DNA from: Prosopocoilus inquinatus
Taxonomy: Eukaryota > Arthropoda > Insecta > Coleoptera > Lucanidae
Direction: 5' to 3'
Assembly: GCA_036172665.1 (NCBI GenBank)
Contig: CM069870.1
Coordinates: 44,536,001 to 44,600,000, forward strand
Length of the DNA stretch: 64,000 bases
Shown: positions 52,813 through 64,000 of the stretch, piece by piece
Position numbering within the stretch: position 1 is the first letter of the stretch
Layout: each line of letters begins with the position of its first letter
Made by a program: the position numbers and the translations under genes
The notes under the pieces: model-generated
What the model was told of the DNA's origin: nothing
Databases searched by the model: none
What the model saw: only the letters and a program-made list of their open reading frames with translations

Positions 52813-53259
52813 GATCCTTACTCATATATCATGTTATTTGGCGTTTCGATGGACTCCAGTAGCTCTGATGTGAGATACGACGTTTTCGGACGCAGCAGAA
52901 GCTGGAAATAGTTTTAAACGAAACAACACGTATTAGCGTTGTTCCTGTGATGTATCTAATCGATCCTTACTCATCTATCATGTTATTTGACGTTTCGATG
53001 GACTCCAGTAACTCTAATGTGAGATACGAAATTTTCGGACGCAGCAGAAGCTGGAAATAGTTTTAAACGAAACAACACGCATTAGTGTTGTTCCTGTGAT
53101 GTATCTAATCGATCCTTACTTATCTATCATGTTATTTGACGTTTGGATGGACTCCAGTAACCCTGACGTGAGATACGAAGTTCTCGGACGCAGCAGAAGC
53201 TGGAAATAGTTTTAAACGAAACAACACGTATTAGCGTTGTTCCTGTGATGTATCTAATC
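52813..53259 (+). repeat. C-D-F joint between HOR domains
   Basis: Three monomers, C, D (with GCATTAGTGTTG) and F, join the 12-monomer block to the right-hand 36-monomer block. Only satellite is present. Confidence 0.8.
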
Positions 53260-56200
53260 GATCCTTACTCATCTATCATGTTATTCGACGTTTGGATGGA
53301 CTCCAGTAACTCTGATGTGAGATACGAAGTTCTCGGACGCAGCTGAAGCTAGAAATAGTTTTAAACGAAACAACACGCATTAGCGTTGTTACTGTGATGT
53401 ATCTAATCGATCCTTACTTATCTATCATGTTATTTGACGTTTGGATGGACTCCAGTAAGTCTGATGTGAGATACAAAGTTTTTGGACGCAGCAGAAGCTG
53501 GAAAAAGTTTTGAACGAAACAACACGTATTAGCGTTGTTCCTGTGATGTATCTAATCGATCCTTACTCATCTATCATGTTATTTGACGTTTGGATGGACT
53601 CCAGTAACTCTGATGTGAGATACAAAGTTTTTGGACGCAGCAGGAGCTGGAAATAGTTTTAAACGAAACAACACGTATTAGCGTTGTTCCTGTGCTGTAT
53701 CTAATCGATCCTTACTCATATATCATGTTATTTGGCGTTTCGATGGACTCCAGTAGCTCTGATGTGAGATACGACGTTTTCGGACGCAGCAGAAGCTGGA
53801 AATAGTTTTAAACGAAATAACACGTATTAGCGTTGTTCCTGTGATGTATCTAATCGATCCTTACTCATCTATCATGTTATTTGACGTTTGGATGGACTCC
53901 AGTAACTCTGATGTGAGATACAAAGTTTTTGGACGCAGCAGGAGCTGAAAATAGTTTTAAACGAAACAACACGTATTAGCGTTGTTCCTGTGCTGTATCT
54001 AATCGATCCTTACTCATATATCATGTTATTTGGCGTTTCGATGGACTCCAGTAGCTCTGATGTGAGATACGACGTTTTCGGACGCAGCAGAAGCTGGAAA
54101 TAGTTTTAAACGAAACAACACGTATTAGCGTTGTTCCTGTGCTGTATCTAATCGATCCTTACTCATATATCATGTTATTTGGCGTTTCGATGGACTCCAG
54201 TAGCTCTGATGTGAGATACGACGTTTTCGGACGCAGCAGAAGCTGGAAATAGTTTTAAACGAAACAACACGTATTAGCGTTGTTCCTGTGATGTATCTAA
54301 TCGATCCTTACTCATCTATCATGTTATTTGACGTTTGGATGGACTCCAGTAACTATGATGTGAGATACAAAGTTTTTGGACGCAGCAGAAGCTGGAAATA
54401 GTTTTGAACGAAACAACACGTATTAGCGTTGTTCCTGTGATGTATCTAATCGATCCTTACTCATCTATCATGTTCTTTGACGTTTCGATGGACTCCAGTA
54501 ACTCTAATGTGAGATACGAAATTTTCGGACGCAGCAGAAGCTGGAAATAGTTTTAAACTAAACAACACGCATTAGTGTTGTTCCTGTGATGTATCTAATC
54601 GATCCTTACTCATCTATCATGTTATTTGACGTTTGGATGGACTCCAGTAACTCTGATGTGAGATACAAAGTTTTTGGACGCAGCAGAAGCTGGAAATAGT
54701 TTTGAACGAAACAACACGTATTAGCGTTGTTCCTGTGATGTATCTAATCGATCCTTACTCATCTATCATGTTATTTGGCGTTTCGATGGACTCCAGTAGC
54801 TCTGATGTGAGATACGACGTTTTCGGACGCAGCAGAAGCTGGAAATAGTTTTAAACGAAACAACACGTATTAGCGTTGTTCCTGTGATGTATCTAATCGA
54901 TCCTTACTCATCTATCATGTTATTTGACGTTTCGATGGACTCCAGTAGCTCTGATGTGAGATACGACGTTTTCGGACGCAGCAGAAGCTGGAAATAGTTT
55001 TAAACGAAACAACACGTATTAGCGTTGTTCCTGTGATGTATCTAATCGATCCTTACTTATCTATCATGTTATTTGACGTTTGGATGGACTCCAGTAACCC
55101 TGACGTGAGATACGAAGTTCTCGGACGCAGCAGAAGCTGGAAATAGTTTCAAACGAAACAACACGTATTAGCGTTGATCCTGTGATGTATCTAATCGATC
55201 CTTACTCATCTATCATGTTATTTGACGTTTGGATGGACTCCAGTAACTCTGATGTGAGATACAATGTTTTTGGACGCAGCAGAAGCTGGAAATAGTTTTA
55301 AACGAAACAACGCGCATTAGCGTTGTTCCTGTGATGTATCTAATCGATCCTTACTTATCTATCATGTTATTTGACGTTTGGATGGACTCCAGTAACCCTG
55401 ACGTGAGATACAAAGTTTTTGGACGCAGCAGGAGCTGGAAATAGTTTTAAACGAAACAACACGTATTAGCGTTGTTCCTGTGCTGTATCTAATCGATCCT
55501 TACTCATATATCATGTTATTTGGCGTTTCGATGGACTCCAGTAGCTCTGATGTGAGATACGACGTTTTCGGAAGCAGCAGAAGCTGGAAATAGTTTTAAA
55601 CGAAACAACACGTATTAGCGTTGTTCCTGTGATGTATCTAATCGATCCTTACTCATCTATCATGTTATTTGACGTTTCGATGGACTCCAGTATCTCTAAT
55701 GTGAGATACGAAATTTTCGGACGCAGCAGAAGCTGGAAATAGTTTTAAACTAAACAACACGCATTAGTGTTGTTCCTGTGATGTATCTAATCGATCTTTA
55801 CTTATCTATCATGTTATTTGACGTTTGGATGGACTCCAGTAACCCTGACGTGAGATACGAAGTTCTCGGACGCAGCAGAAGCTGGAAATAGTTTTAAACT
55901 AAACAACACGTATTAGCGTTGTTCCTGTGATGTATCTAATCGATCCTTACTCATCTATCATGTTATTTGACGTTTCGATGGACTCCAGTAACTCTAATGT
56001 GAGATACGAAATTTTCGGACGCAGCAGAAGCTGGAAATAATTTTAAACGAAACAACACGCATTAGCGTTGTTCCTGTGATGTATCTAATCGATCCTTACT
56101 TATCTATCATGTTATTTGACGTTTGGATGGACTCCAGTAACCCTGACGTGAGATACGAAATTCTCGGACGCAGCAGAAGCTGGAAATAGTTTTAAACGAA

Positions 56201-56388
56201 ATAACACGTATTAGCGTTGTTCCTGTGATGTATCTAATCGATCCTTACTCATCTATCATGTTATTTGACGTTTGGATGGACTCCAGTAACTCTGATGTGA
56301 GATACAAAGTTTTTGGACGCAGCAGAAGCTGGAAATAGTTTGAAACGAAACAACACGCATTAGCGTTGTTACTGTGATGTATCTAAAC

Positions 56389-56535
56389 GATCCTTACTTA
56401 TCTAACATGTTATTTAACGTTTGGATGGACTCCAGTAAGTCTGATGTGAGACAAAGTTTTTGGACGCAGCAGGATCTGGAAATAGTTTTAAACGAAACAA
56501 CACGCATTAGCGTTGTTCCTGTGATGTATCTAATC
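56389..56535 (+). repeat. 147-bp deletion monomer G', copy 1
   Basis: A G-type monomer (AAACGATCC, TCTAACATG) has two bases missing, GAGACAAAG for GAGATACAAAG, plus GTTATTTAACG. Because 147 is divisible by three, a frame stays open into the next monomer, giving an 86-codon open frame at 56374-56634 that begins with GTG. I regard this as a by-product of the deletion. Confidence 0.93.
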
Positions 56536-57727
56536 GATCCTTACTCATCTATCATGTTATTTGACGTTTCGATGGACTCCAGTAACTCTGATGTGAGATA
56601 CAATGTTTTTGGACGCAGCAGAAGCTGGAAATAGTTTTAAACGAAACAACGCGCATTAGCGTTGTTCCTGTGATGTATCTAATCGATCCTTACTTATCTA
56701 TCATGTTATTTGACGTTTGGATGGACTCCAGTAACCCTGACGTGAGATACAAAGTTTTTGGACGCAGCAGGAGCTGGAAATAGTTTTAAACGAAACAACA
56801 CGTATTAGCGTTGTTCCTGTGCTGTATCTAATCGATCCTTACTCATATATCATGTTATTTGGCGTTTCGATGGACTCCAGTAGCTCTGATGTGAGATACG
56901 ACGTTTTCGGACGCAGCAGAAGCTGGAAATAGTTTTAAACGAAACAACACGTATTAGCGTTGTTCCTGTGATGTATCTAATCGATCCTTACTCATCTATC
57001 ATGTTATTTGACGTTTCGATGGACTCCAGTAACTCTAATGTGAGATACGAAATTTTCGGACGCAGCAGAAGCTGGAAATAGTTTTAAACTAAACAACACG
57101 CATTAGTGTTGTTCCTGTGATGTATCTAATCGATCTTTACTTATCTATCATGTTATTTGACGTTTGGATGGACTCCAGTAACCCTGACGTGAGATACGAA
57201 GTTCTCGGACGCAGCAGAAGCTGGAAATAGTTTTAAACTAAACAACACGTATTAGCGTTGTTCCTGTGATGTATCTAATCGATCCTTACTCATCTATCAT
57301 GTTATTTGACGTTTCGATGGACTCCAGTAACTCTAATGTGAGATACGAAATTTTCGGACGCAGCAGAAGCTGGAAATAATTTTAAACGAAACAACACGCA
57401 TTAGCGTTGTTCCTGTGATGTATCTAATCGATCCTTACTTATCTATCATGTTATTTGACGTTTGGATGGACTCCAGTAACCCTGACGTGAGATACGAAAT
57501 TCTCGGACGCAGCAGAAGCTGGAAATAGTTTTAAACGAAATAACACGTACTAGCGTTGTTCCTGTGATGTATCTAATCGATCCTTACTCATCTATCATGT
57601 TATTTGACGTTTGGATGGACTCCAGTAACTCTGATGTGAGATACAAAGTTTTTGGACGCAGCAGAAGCTGGAAATAGTTTGAAACGAAACAACACGCATT
57701 AGCGTTGTTACTGTGATGTATCTAAAC

Positions 57728-57874
57728 GATCCTTACTTATCTAACATGTTATTTAACGTTTGGATGGACTCCAGTAAGTCTGATGTGAGACAAAGTTTTT
57801 GGACGCAGCAGGATCTGGAAATAGTTTTAAACGAAACAACACGCATTAGCGTTGTTCCTGTGATGTATCTAATC
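57728..57874 (+). repeat. 147-bp deletion monomer G', copy 2
   Basis: It has the same two-base deletion, 1339 bp after copy 1. The related 86-codon frame lies at 57713-57973 and ends in the D-type form of the peptide. Confidence 0.93.
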
Positions 57875-58023
57875 GATCCTTACTCATCTATCATGTTATT
57901 TGACGTTTCGATGGACTACAGTAACTCTAATGTGAGATACGAAATTTTCGGACGCAGCAGAAGCTGGAAATAGTTTTAAACGAAACAACACGCATTAGTG
58001 TTGTTCCTGTGATGTATCTAATC

Positions 58024-58619
58024 GATCCTTACTTATCTATCATGTGATTTGACGTTTGGATGGACTCCAGTAACTATGATGTGAGATACAAAGTTTTTGG
58101 ACGCAGCAGAAGCTGGAAATAGTTTTGAACGAAACAACACGTATTAGCGTTGTTCCTGTGATGTATCTAATCGATCCTTACTTATCTATCATGTTATTTG
58201 ACGTTTGGATGGACTCCAGTAACCCTGACGTGATATACGAAGTTCTCGGACGCAGCAGAAGCTGGAAATAATTTTAAACGAAACAACACGTATTAGCGTT
58301 GTTCCTGTGATGTATCTAATCGATCCTTACTTATCTATCATGTGATTTGACGTTTGGATATACTCCAGTAACTATGATGTGAGATACAAAGTTTTTGGAC
58401 GCAGCAGAAGCTGGAAATAGTTTTGAACGAAACAACACGTATTAGCGTTGTTCCTGTGATGTATCTAATCGATCCTTACTTATCTATCATGTTATTTGAC
58501 GTTTGGATGGACTCCAGTAACCCTGACGTGATATACGAAGTTCTCGGACGCAGCAGAAGCTGGAAATAGTTTTAAACGAAACAACACGTATTAGCGTTGT
58601 TCCTGTGATGTATCTAATC
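58024..58619 (+). repeat. Dimer A'-F duplicated, period 298 bp
   Basis: A' with CATGTGATTTG and F with GACGTGATATACG occur at 58024-58321 and again at 58322-58619. The second copy has GGATATACTCC instead of GGATGGACTCC. The equivalent place after 62045 has the dimer once, so the doubling is local. Confidence 0.88.
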
Positions 58620-61600
58620 GATCCTTACTCATCTATCATGTTATTCGACGTTTGGATGGACTCCAGTAACTCTGATGTGAGATACGAAGTTCTCGGACGC
58701 AGCTGAAGCTAGAAATAGTTTTAAACGAAACAACACGCATTAGCGTTGTTACTGTGATGTATCTAATCGATCCTTACTTATCTATCATGTTATTTGACGT
58801 TTGGATGGACTCCAGTAAGTCTGATGTGAGATACAAAGTTTTTGGACGCAGCAGAAGCTGGAAAAAGTTTTGAACGAAACAACACGTATTAGCGTTGTTC
58901 CTGTGATGTATCTAATCGATCCTTACTCATCTATCATGTTATTTGACGTTTGGATGGACTCCAGTAACTCTGATGTGAGATACAAAGTTTTTGGACGCAG
59001 CAGGAGCTGGAAATAGTTTTAAACGAAACAACACGTATTAGCGTTGTTCCTGTGCTGTATCTAATCGATCCTTACTCATATATCATGTTATTTGGCGTTT
59101 CGATGGACTCCAGTAGCTCTGATGTGAGATACGACGTTTTCGGACGCAGCAGAAGCTGGAAATAGTTTTAAACGAAATAACACGTATTAGCGTTGTTCCT
59201 GTGATGTATCTAATCGATCCTTACTCATCTATCATGTTATTTGACGTTTGGATGGACTCCAGTAACTCTGATGTGAGATACAAAGTTTTTGGACGCAGCA
59301 GGAGCTGAAAATAGTTTTAAACGAAACAACACGTATTAGCGTTGTTCCTGTGCTGTATCTAATCGATCCTTACTCATATATCATGTTATTTGGCGTTTCG
59401 ATGGACTCCAGTAGCTCTGATGTGAGATACGACGTTTTCGGACGCAGCAGAAGCTGGAAATAGTTTTAAACGAAACAACACGTATTAGCGTTGTTCCTGT
59501 GCTGTATCTAATCGATCCTTACTCATATATCATGTTATTTGGCGTTTCGATGGACTCCAGTAGCTCTGATGTGAGATACGACGTTTTCGGACGCAGCAGA
59601 AGCTGGAAATAGTTTTAAACGAAACAACACGTATTAGCGTTGTTCCTGTGATGTATCTAATCGATCCTTACTCATCTATCATGTTATTTGACGTTTGGAT
59701 GGACTCCAGTAACTATGATGTGAGATACAAAGTTTTTGGACGCAGCAGAAGCTGGAAATAGTTTTGAACGAAACAACACGTATTAGCGTTGTTCCTGTGA
59801 TGTATCTAATCGATCCTTACTCATCTATCATGTTATTTGACGTTTCGATGGACTCCAGTAACTCTAATGTGAGATACGAAATTTTCGGACGCAGCAGAAG
59901 CTGGAAATAGTTTTAAACTAAACAACACGCATTAGTGTTGTTCCTGTGATGTATCTAATCGATCCTTACTCATCTATCATGTTATTTGACGTTTGGATGG
60001 ACTCCAGTAACTCTGATGTGAGATACAAAGTTTTTGGACGCAGCAGAAGCTGGAAATAGTTTTGAACGAAACAACACGTATTATCGTTGTTCCTGTGATG
60101 TATCTAATCGATCCTTACTCATCTATCATGTTATTTGGCGTTTCGATGGACTCCAGTAGCTCTGATGTGAGATACGACGTTTTCGGACGCAGCAGAAGCT
60201 GGAAATAGTTTTAAACGAAACAACACGTATTAGCGTTGTTCCTGTGATGTATCTAATCGATCCTTACTCATCTATCATGTTATTTGACGTTTCGATGGAC
60301 TCCAGTAACTCTAATGTGAGATACGAAATTTTCGGACGCAGCAGAAGCTGGAAATAGTTTTAAACGAAACAACACGCATTAGCGTTGTTCCTGTGATGTA
60401 TCTAATCGATCCTTACTTATCTATCATGTTATTTGACGTTTGGATGGACTCCAGTAACCCTGACGTGAGATACGAAGTTCTCGGACGCAGCAGAAGCTGG
60501 AAATAGTTTCAAACGAAACAACACGTATTAGCGTTGATCCTGTGATGTATCTAATCGATCCTTACTCATCTATCATGTTATTTGACGTTTGGATGGACTC
60601 CAGTAACTCTGATGTGAGATACAATGTTTTTGGACGCAGCAGAAGCTGGAAATAGTTTTAAACGAAACAACGCGCATTAGCGTTGTTCCTGTGATGTATC
60701 TAATCGATCCTTACTTATCTATCATGTTATTTGACGTTTGGATGGACTCCAGTAACCCTGACGTGAGATACAAAGTTTTTGGACGCAGCAGGAGCTGGAA
60801 ATAGTTTTAAACGAAACAACACGTATTAGCGTTGTTCCTGTGCTGTATCTAATCGATCCTTACTCATATATCATGTTATTTGGCGTTTCGATGGACTCCA
60901 GTAGCTCTGATGTGAGATACGACGTTTTCGGACGCAGCAGAAGCTGGAAATAGTTTTAAACGAAACAACACGTATTAGCGTTGTTCCTGTGATGTATCTA
61001 ATCGATCCTTACTCATCTATCATGTTATTTGACGTTTCGATGGACTCCAGTAACTCTAATGTGAGATACGAAATTTTCGGACGCAGCAGAAGCTGGAAAT
61101 AGTTTTAAACTAAACAACACGCATTAGTGTTGTTCCTGTGATGTATCTAATCGATCTTTACTTATCTATCATGTTATTTGACGTTTGGATGGACACCAGT
61201 AACCCTGACGTGAGATACGAAGTTCTCGGACGCAGCAGAAGCTGGAAATAGTTTTAAACTAAACAACACGTATTAGCGTTGTTCCTGTGATGTATCTAAT
61301 CGATCCTTACTCATCTATCATGTTATTTGACGTTTCGATGGACTCCAGTAACTCTAATGTGAGATACGAAATTTTCGGACGCAGCAGAAGCTGGAAATAA
61401 TTTTAAACGAAACAACACGCATTAGCGATGTTCCTGTGATGTATCTAATCGATCCTTACTTATCTATCATGTTATTTGACGTTTGGATGGACTCCAGTAA
61501 CCCTGACGTGAGATACGAAATTCTCGGACGCAGCAGAAGCTGGAAATAGTTTTAAACGAAATAACACGTATTAGCGTTGTTCCTGTGATGTATCTAATCG

Positions 61601-62342
61601 ATCCTTACTCATCTATCATGTTATTTGACGTTTGGATGGACTCCAGTAACTCTGATGTGAGATACAAAGTTTTTGGACGCAGCAGAAGCTGGAAATAGTT
61701 TGAAACGAAACAACACGCATTAGCGTTGTTACTGTGATGTATCTAAACGATCCTTACTTATCTAACATGTTATTTAACGTTTGGATGGACTCCAGTAAGT
61801 CTGATGTGAGACAAAGTTTTTGGACGCAGCAGGATCTGGAAATAGTTTTAAACGAAACAACACGCATTAGCGTTGTTCCTGTGATGTATCTAATCGATCC
61901 TTACTCATCTATCATGTTATTTGACGTTTCGATGGACTACAGTAACTCTAATGTGAGATACGAAATTTTCGGACGCAGCAGAAGCTGGAAATAGTTTTAA
62001 ACGAAACAACACGCATTAGTGTTGTTCCTGTGATGTATCTAATCGATCCTTACTTATCTATCATGTGATTTGACGTTTGGATGGACTCCAGTAACTATGA
62101 TGTGAGATACAATGTTTTTGGACGCAGCAGAAGCTGGAAATAGTTTTGAACGAAACAACACGTATTAGCGTTGTTCCTGTGATGTATCTAATCGATCCTT
62201 ACTTATCTATCATGTTATTTGACGTTTGGATGGACTCCAGTAACCCTGACGTGATATACGAAGTTCTCGGACGCAGCAGAAGCTGGAAATAATTTTAAAC
62301 GAAACAACACGTATTAGCGTTGTTCCTGTGATGTATCTAATC
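58620..62342 (+). repeat. Right-end HOR unit, copy 2 (one 9-mer only)
   Basis: Bases 58620-60705 match 53260-55345 at offset 5360. Bases 60706-62342 match 56685-58321 at offset 4021. The copy thus carries a single 9-monomer subunit and a single A'-F dimer. Differences include a plain D at 60259 where copy 1 has a D/C hybrid, TTATCGTTG near 60080, and GGACACCAG near 61191. Confidence 0.86.
61749..61895 (+). repeat. 147-bp deletion monomer G', copy 3
   Basis: It has the same two-base deletion, 4021 bp after copy 2. The 86-codon open frame at 61734-61994 has the same translation as that at 57713. Confidence 0.93.
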
Positions 62343-64000
62343 GATCCTTACTCATCTATCATGTTATTTGACGTTTGGATGGACTCCAGTAACTCTGATG
62401 TGAGATACAAAGTTTTTGGACGCAGCAGAAGCTGGAAATAGTTTTGAACGAAACAACACGTATTAGCGTTGTTCCTGTGATGTATCTAATCGATCCTTAC
62501 TCATCTATCATGTTATTTGGCGATTCGATGGACTCCAGTAACTTTGATGTGAGATACGAAGTTCTCGGACGCAGCTGAAGCTAGAAATAGTTTTAAACGA
62601 AACAACACGCATTAGCGTTGTTACTGTGATGTATCTAATCGATCCTTACTTATCTATCATGTTATTTGACGTTTGGATGGACTCCAGTAAGTCTGATGTG
62701 AGATACAAAGTTTTTGGACGCAGCAGATGCTGGAAATAGTTTTGAACGAAACAACACGTATTAGCGTTGTTCCTGTGATGTATCTAATCGATCCTTACTC
62801 ATCTATCATGTTATTTGACGTTTGGATGGACTCCAGTAACTCTGATGTGAGATACAAAGTTTTTGGACGCAGCCGGAGCTGGAAATAGTTTTAAACGAAA
62901 CAACACGTATTAGCGTTGTTCCTGTGCTGTATCTAATCGATCCTTACTCATATATCATGTTATTTGGCGTTTCGATGGACTCCAGTAGCTCTGATGTGAG
63001 ATACGACGTTTTCGGACGCAGCAGAAGCTGGAAATAGTTTTAAACGAAATAACACGTATTAGCGTTGTTCCTGTGATGTATCTAATCGATCCTTACTCAT
63101 CTATCATGTTATTTGACGTTTGGATGGACTCCAGTAACTCTGATGTGAGATACAAAGTTTTTGGACGCAGCAGGAGCTGGAAATAGTTTTAAACGAAACA
63201 ACACGTATTAGCGTTGTTCCTGTGCTGTATCTAATCGATCCTTACTCATATATCATGTTATTTGGCGTTTCGATGGACTCCAGTAGCTCTGATGTGAGAT
63301 ACGACGTTTTCGGACGCAGCAGAAGCTGGAAATAGTTTTAAACGAAACAACACGTATTAGCGTTGTTCCTGTGATGTATCTAATCGATCCTTACTCATCT
63401 ATCATGTTATTTGACGTTTCGATGGACTCCAGTAACTCTAATGTGAGATACGAAATTTTCGGACGCAGCAGAAGCTGGAAATAGTTTTAAACGAAACAAC
63501 ACGCATTAGTGTTGTTCCTGTGATGCATCTAATCGATCCTTACTTATCTATCATGTTATTTGACGTTTGGATGGACTCCAGTAACCCTGACGTGAGATAC
63601 GAAGTTCTCGGACGCAGCAGAAGCTGGAAATAGTTTTAAACGAAACAACATGTATTAGCGTTGTTCCTGTGATGTATCTAATCGATCCTTACTCATCTAT
63701 CATGTTATTTGACGTTTGGATGGACTCCAGTAACTATGATGTGAGATACAAAGTTTTTGGACGCAGCAGAAGCTGGAAATAGTTTTGAACGAAACAACAC
63801 GTATTAGCGTTGTTCCTGTGATGTATCTAATCGATCCTTACTCATCTATCATGTTATTTGACGTTTCGATGGACTCCAGTAACTCTAATGTGAGATACGA
63901 AATTTTCGGACGCAGCAGAAGCTGGAAATAGTTTTAAACTAAACAACACGCATTAGTGTTGTTCCTGTGATGTATCTAATCGATCCTTACTCATCTATCA
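62343..64000 (+). repeat. Right-edge satellite segment, homologous to 31213 onward
   Basis: The order A E B/A Ah C Ah C D F A' D follows, then a 19-bp partial monomer from 63982. The first nine equal the run at 31213-32553, at 31130 bp spacing (209 x 149 minus 11 bp of intervening deletions), including GGCGATTCG in E. The array runs off the window edge. Confidence 0.82.

Larger units (their letters stand above)
55346..58023 (+). repeat. Nested 9-monomer tandem, period 1339 bp
   Basis: Each unit reads F/B chimera, C, D, F, D, F, A, G' (147 bp), then one D-like monomer. The period is 9 x 149 minus 2. Shared marks are GATCTTTACTT, TTAAACTAAAC, GAAATAATTTT, GAAATTCTCGG and GTTATTTAACG. The last monomer differs: a D/A* hybrid with ACAATG at 56536 against D with GGACTACAG at 57875. 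The downstream counterpart at 60706-62044 has the second form and only one unit. Confidence 0.87.
53260..58619 (+). repeat. Right-end HOR unit, 36 monomers (5360 bp), copy 1
   Basis: It opens with an A/E chimera with TTATTCGACG at 53260, then a B/A hybrid with GGAAAAAG at 53501. After that come Ah C Ah C C A' D A C, a D/C hybrid, F and A*, then two 9-monomer subunits (55346-56684 and 56685-58023) and a doubled A'-F dimer. The same opening recurs 5360 bp downstream at 58620. That spacing equals 36 x 149 minus the two 2-bp deletions. GCTGAAAATAG at 53946 and 59306 confirms the offset. Confidence 0.87.
1..64000 (+). repeat. 149-bp satellite DNA array, 430 complete monomers
   Basis: The window is a continuous tandem array, all monomers in one orientation. 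GATCC recurs at 1, 150, 299, 448, 597 and so on to 63982. The length arithmetic closes exactly: 430 x 149 = 64070, and 63981 bases plus 89 bases of deletion (three of 21, two of 5, two of 4, three of 2, two of 1) also gives 64070. Only 12 of 430 monomers depart from 149 bp, all by deletion, and I found none with an insertion. Types differ by clustered substitutions arranged in higher-order repeats. No flanking unique sequence, mobile element or gene is visible. The structure is that of a eukaryotic centromeric or pericentromeric satellite. The family is not one I recognise, and the host cannot be named from this window. Confidence 0.99.

Noticed and set aside
56374..56634. 86-codon forward open frame (also 57713-57973 and 61734-61994)
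   Set aside because: It begins with GTG and is explained by a 2-bp deletion that makes one monomer 147 bp, so the frame runs on into the next monomer. The three copies are copies of one duplicated segment, so their similarity is not evidence of conserved coding.
1..64000. CRISPR array
   Set aside because: The periodic structure has no short repeat separated by unrelated spacers. The whole 149 bp is repeated, and variation is by a few recurring substitutions.
1..64000. Inverted segments or an embedded transposon
   Set aside because: The unbroken register of forward-strand GATCC starts, with exact length closure, leaves no room for an inverted or inserted segment.
1..64000. Telomeric or simple-sequence repeats
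   Set aside because: No run of telomere-type hexamers or pentamers and no microsatellite stretch was seen. The only periodicity is 149 bp and its multiples.
1..64000. A previously undescribed gene system
   Set aside because: I looked for open frames, RNA folds beyond the short dyad, and non-repeat islands. None is present, and the interest here is in the repeat architecture.

Overview
The whole window is one uninterrupted head-to-tail array of a satellite DNA with a 149-bp monomer. I see no gene, RNA gene, transposon, CRISPR array, origin or unique flanking DNA. Taking each monomer to start at its GATCC, there are 430 complete monomers (first at 1, last complete one ending at 63981) plus a 19-bp partial copy at 63982-64000. 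All lie in one orientation. Tens of kilobases of diverged but ordered monomers with higher-order repeats (HORs) indicate a eukaryotic heterochromatic block, centromeric or pericentromeric. I do not recognise the family and cannot name the host. The monomer is about 38% GC (57 of 149 in the first copy), and CpG is not depleted.

Monomer types, named here for reference. A: TTTGG, AACTCTGAT, ACAAAG, TTTTGAACG. A': A with AACTATGAT. A*: A with ACAATG, usually followed by AACAACGCGC. Ah: A with GCAGGAGC and TTTTAAACG. B: starts TTATC, has AAGTCTGAT and GCAGGAGC. C: usually CATATATC, then TTTGGCG, AGTAGCTCT, ACGACG. D: TTTCGATGG, AACTCTAAT, GAAATTTTCGG. Dm: D with GAGAAACG. E: TTTGGCG, AACTTTGAT, GAAGTTCTCGG, usually GCAGCTGAAG. 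F: usually TTATC, then AACCCTGACG. G: AAACGATCC, TCTAACATG, AAGTCTGAT. H: TTAGCTACTATG with a D body. J: TTTCGATGGAATCC, AACTCTGAT, often AACAAGTATT.

Layout. 1-3310 is mixed A-H types with an internal 15-monomer-offset duplication. 3600-8706 is a 17-monomer unit (2512 bp) present twice with no difference that I noticed. 9176-11708 is a loose A-A-B-C-D-(Dm)-F series. 11709-13645 is irregular D-E-G. 13610-15470 is shared with a block 34.4 kb downstream. 15578-19004 and 21086-22873 carry the six-monomer HOR E-B-C-D-F-A. 18960-20648 recurs at 22978-24666. 24667-28550 is irregular. 28551-32655 recurs at 33915-38019. 38961-46857 holds three HOR units of 14, 17 and 21 monomers with a common 11-monomer core. 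49237-52812 is a 12-monomer unit twice. 53260-64000 is a roughly 36-monomer unit repeated with nested 9-monomer and 2-monomer duplications.

The window therefore records successive rounds of unequal exchange at many scales. No set of genes works together here. Function, if any, would be structural (kinetochore or heterochromatin) or via satellite transcripts. Type assignments were made by eye at diagnostic positions; identities were not computed, and near-identical duplications could be affected by assembly error.
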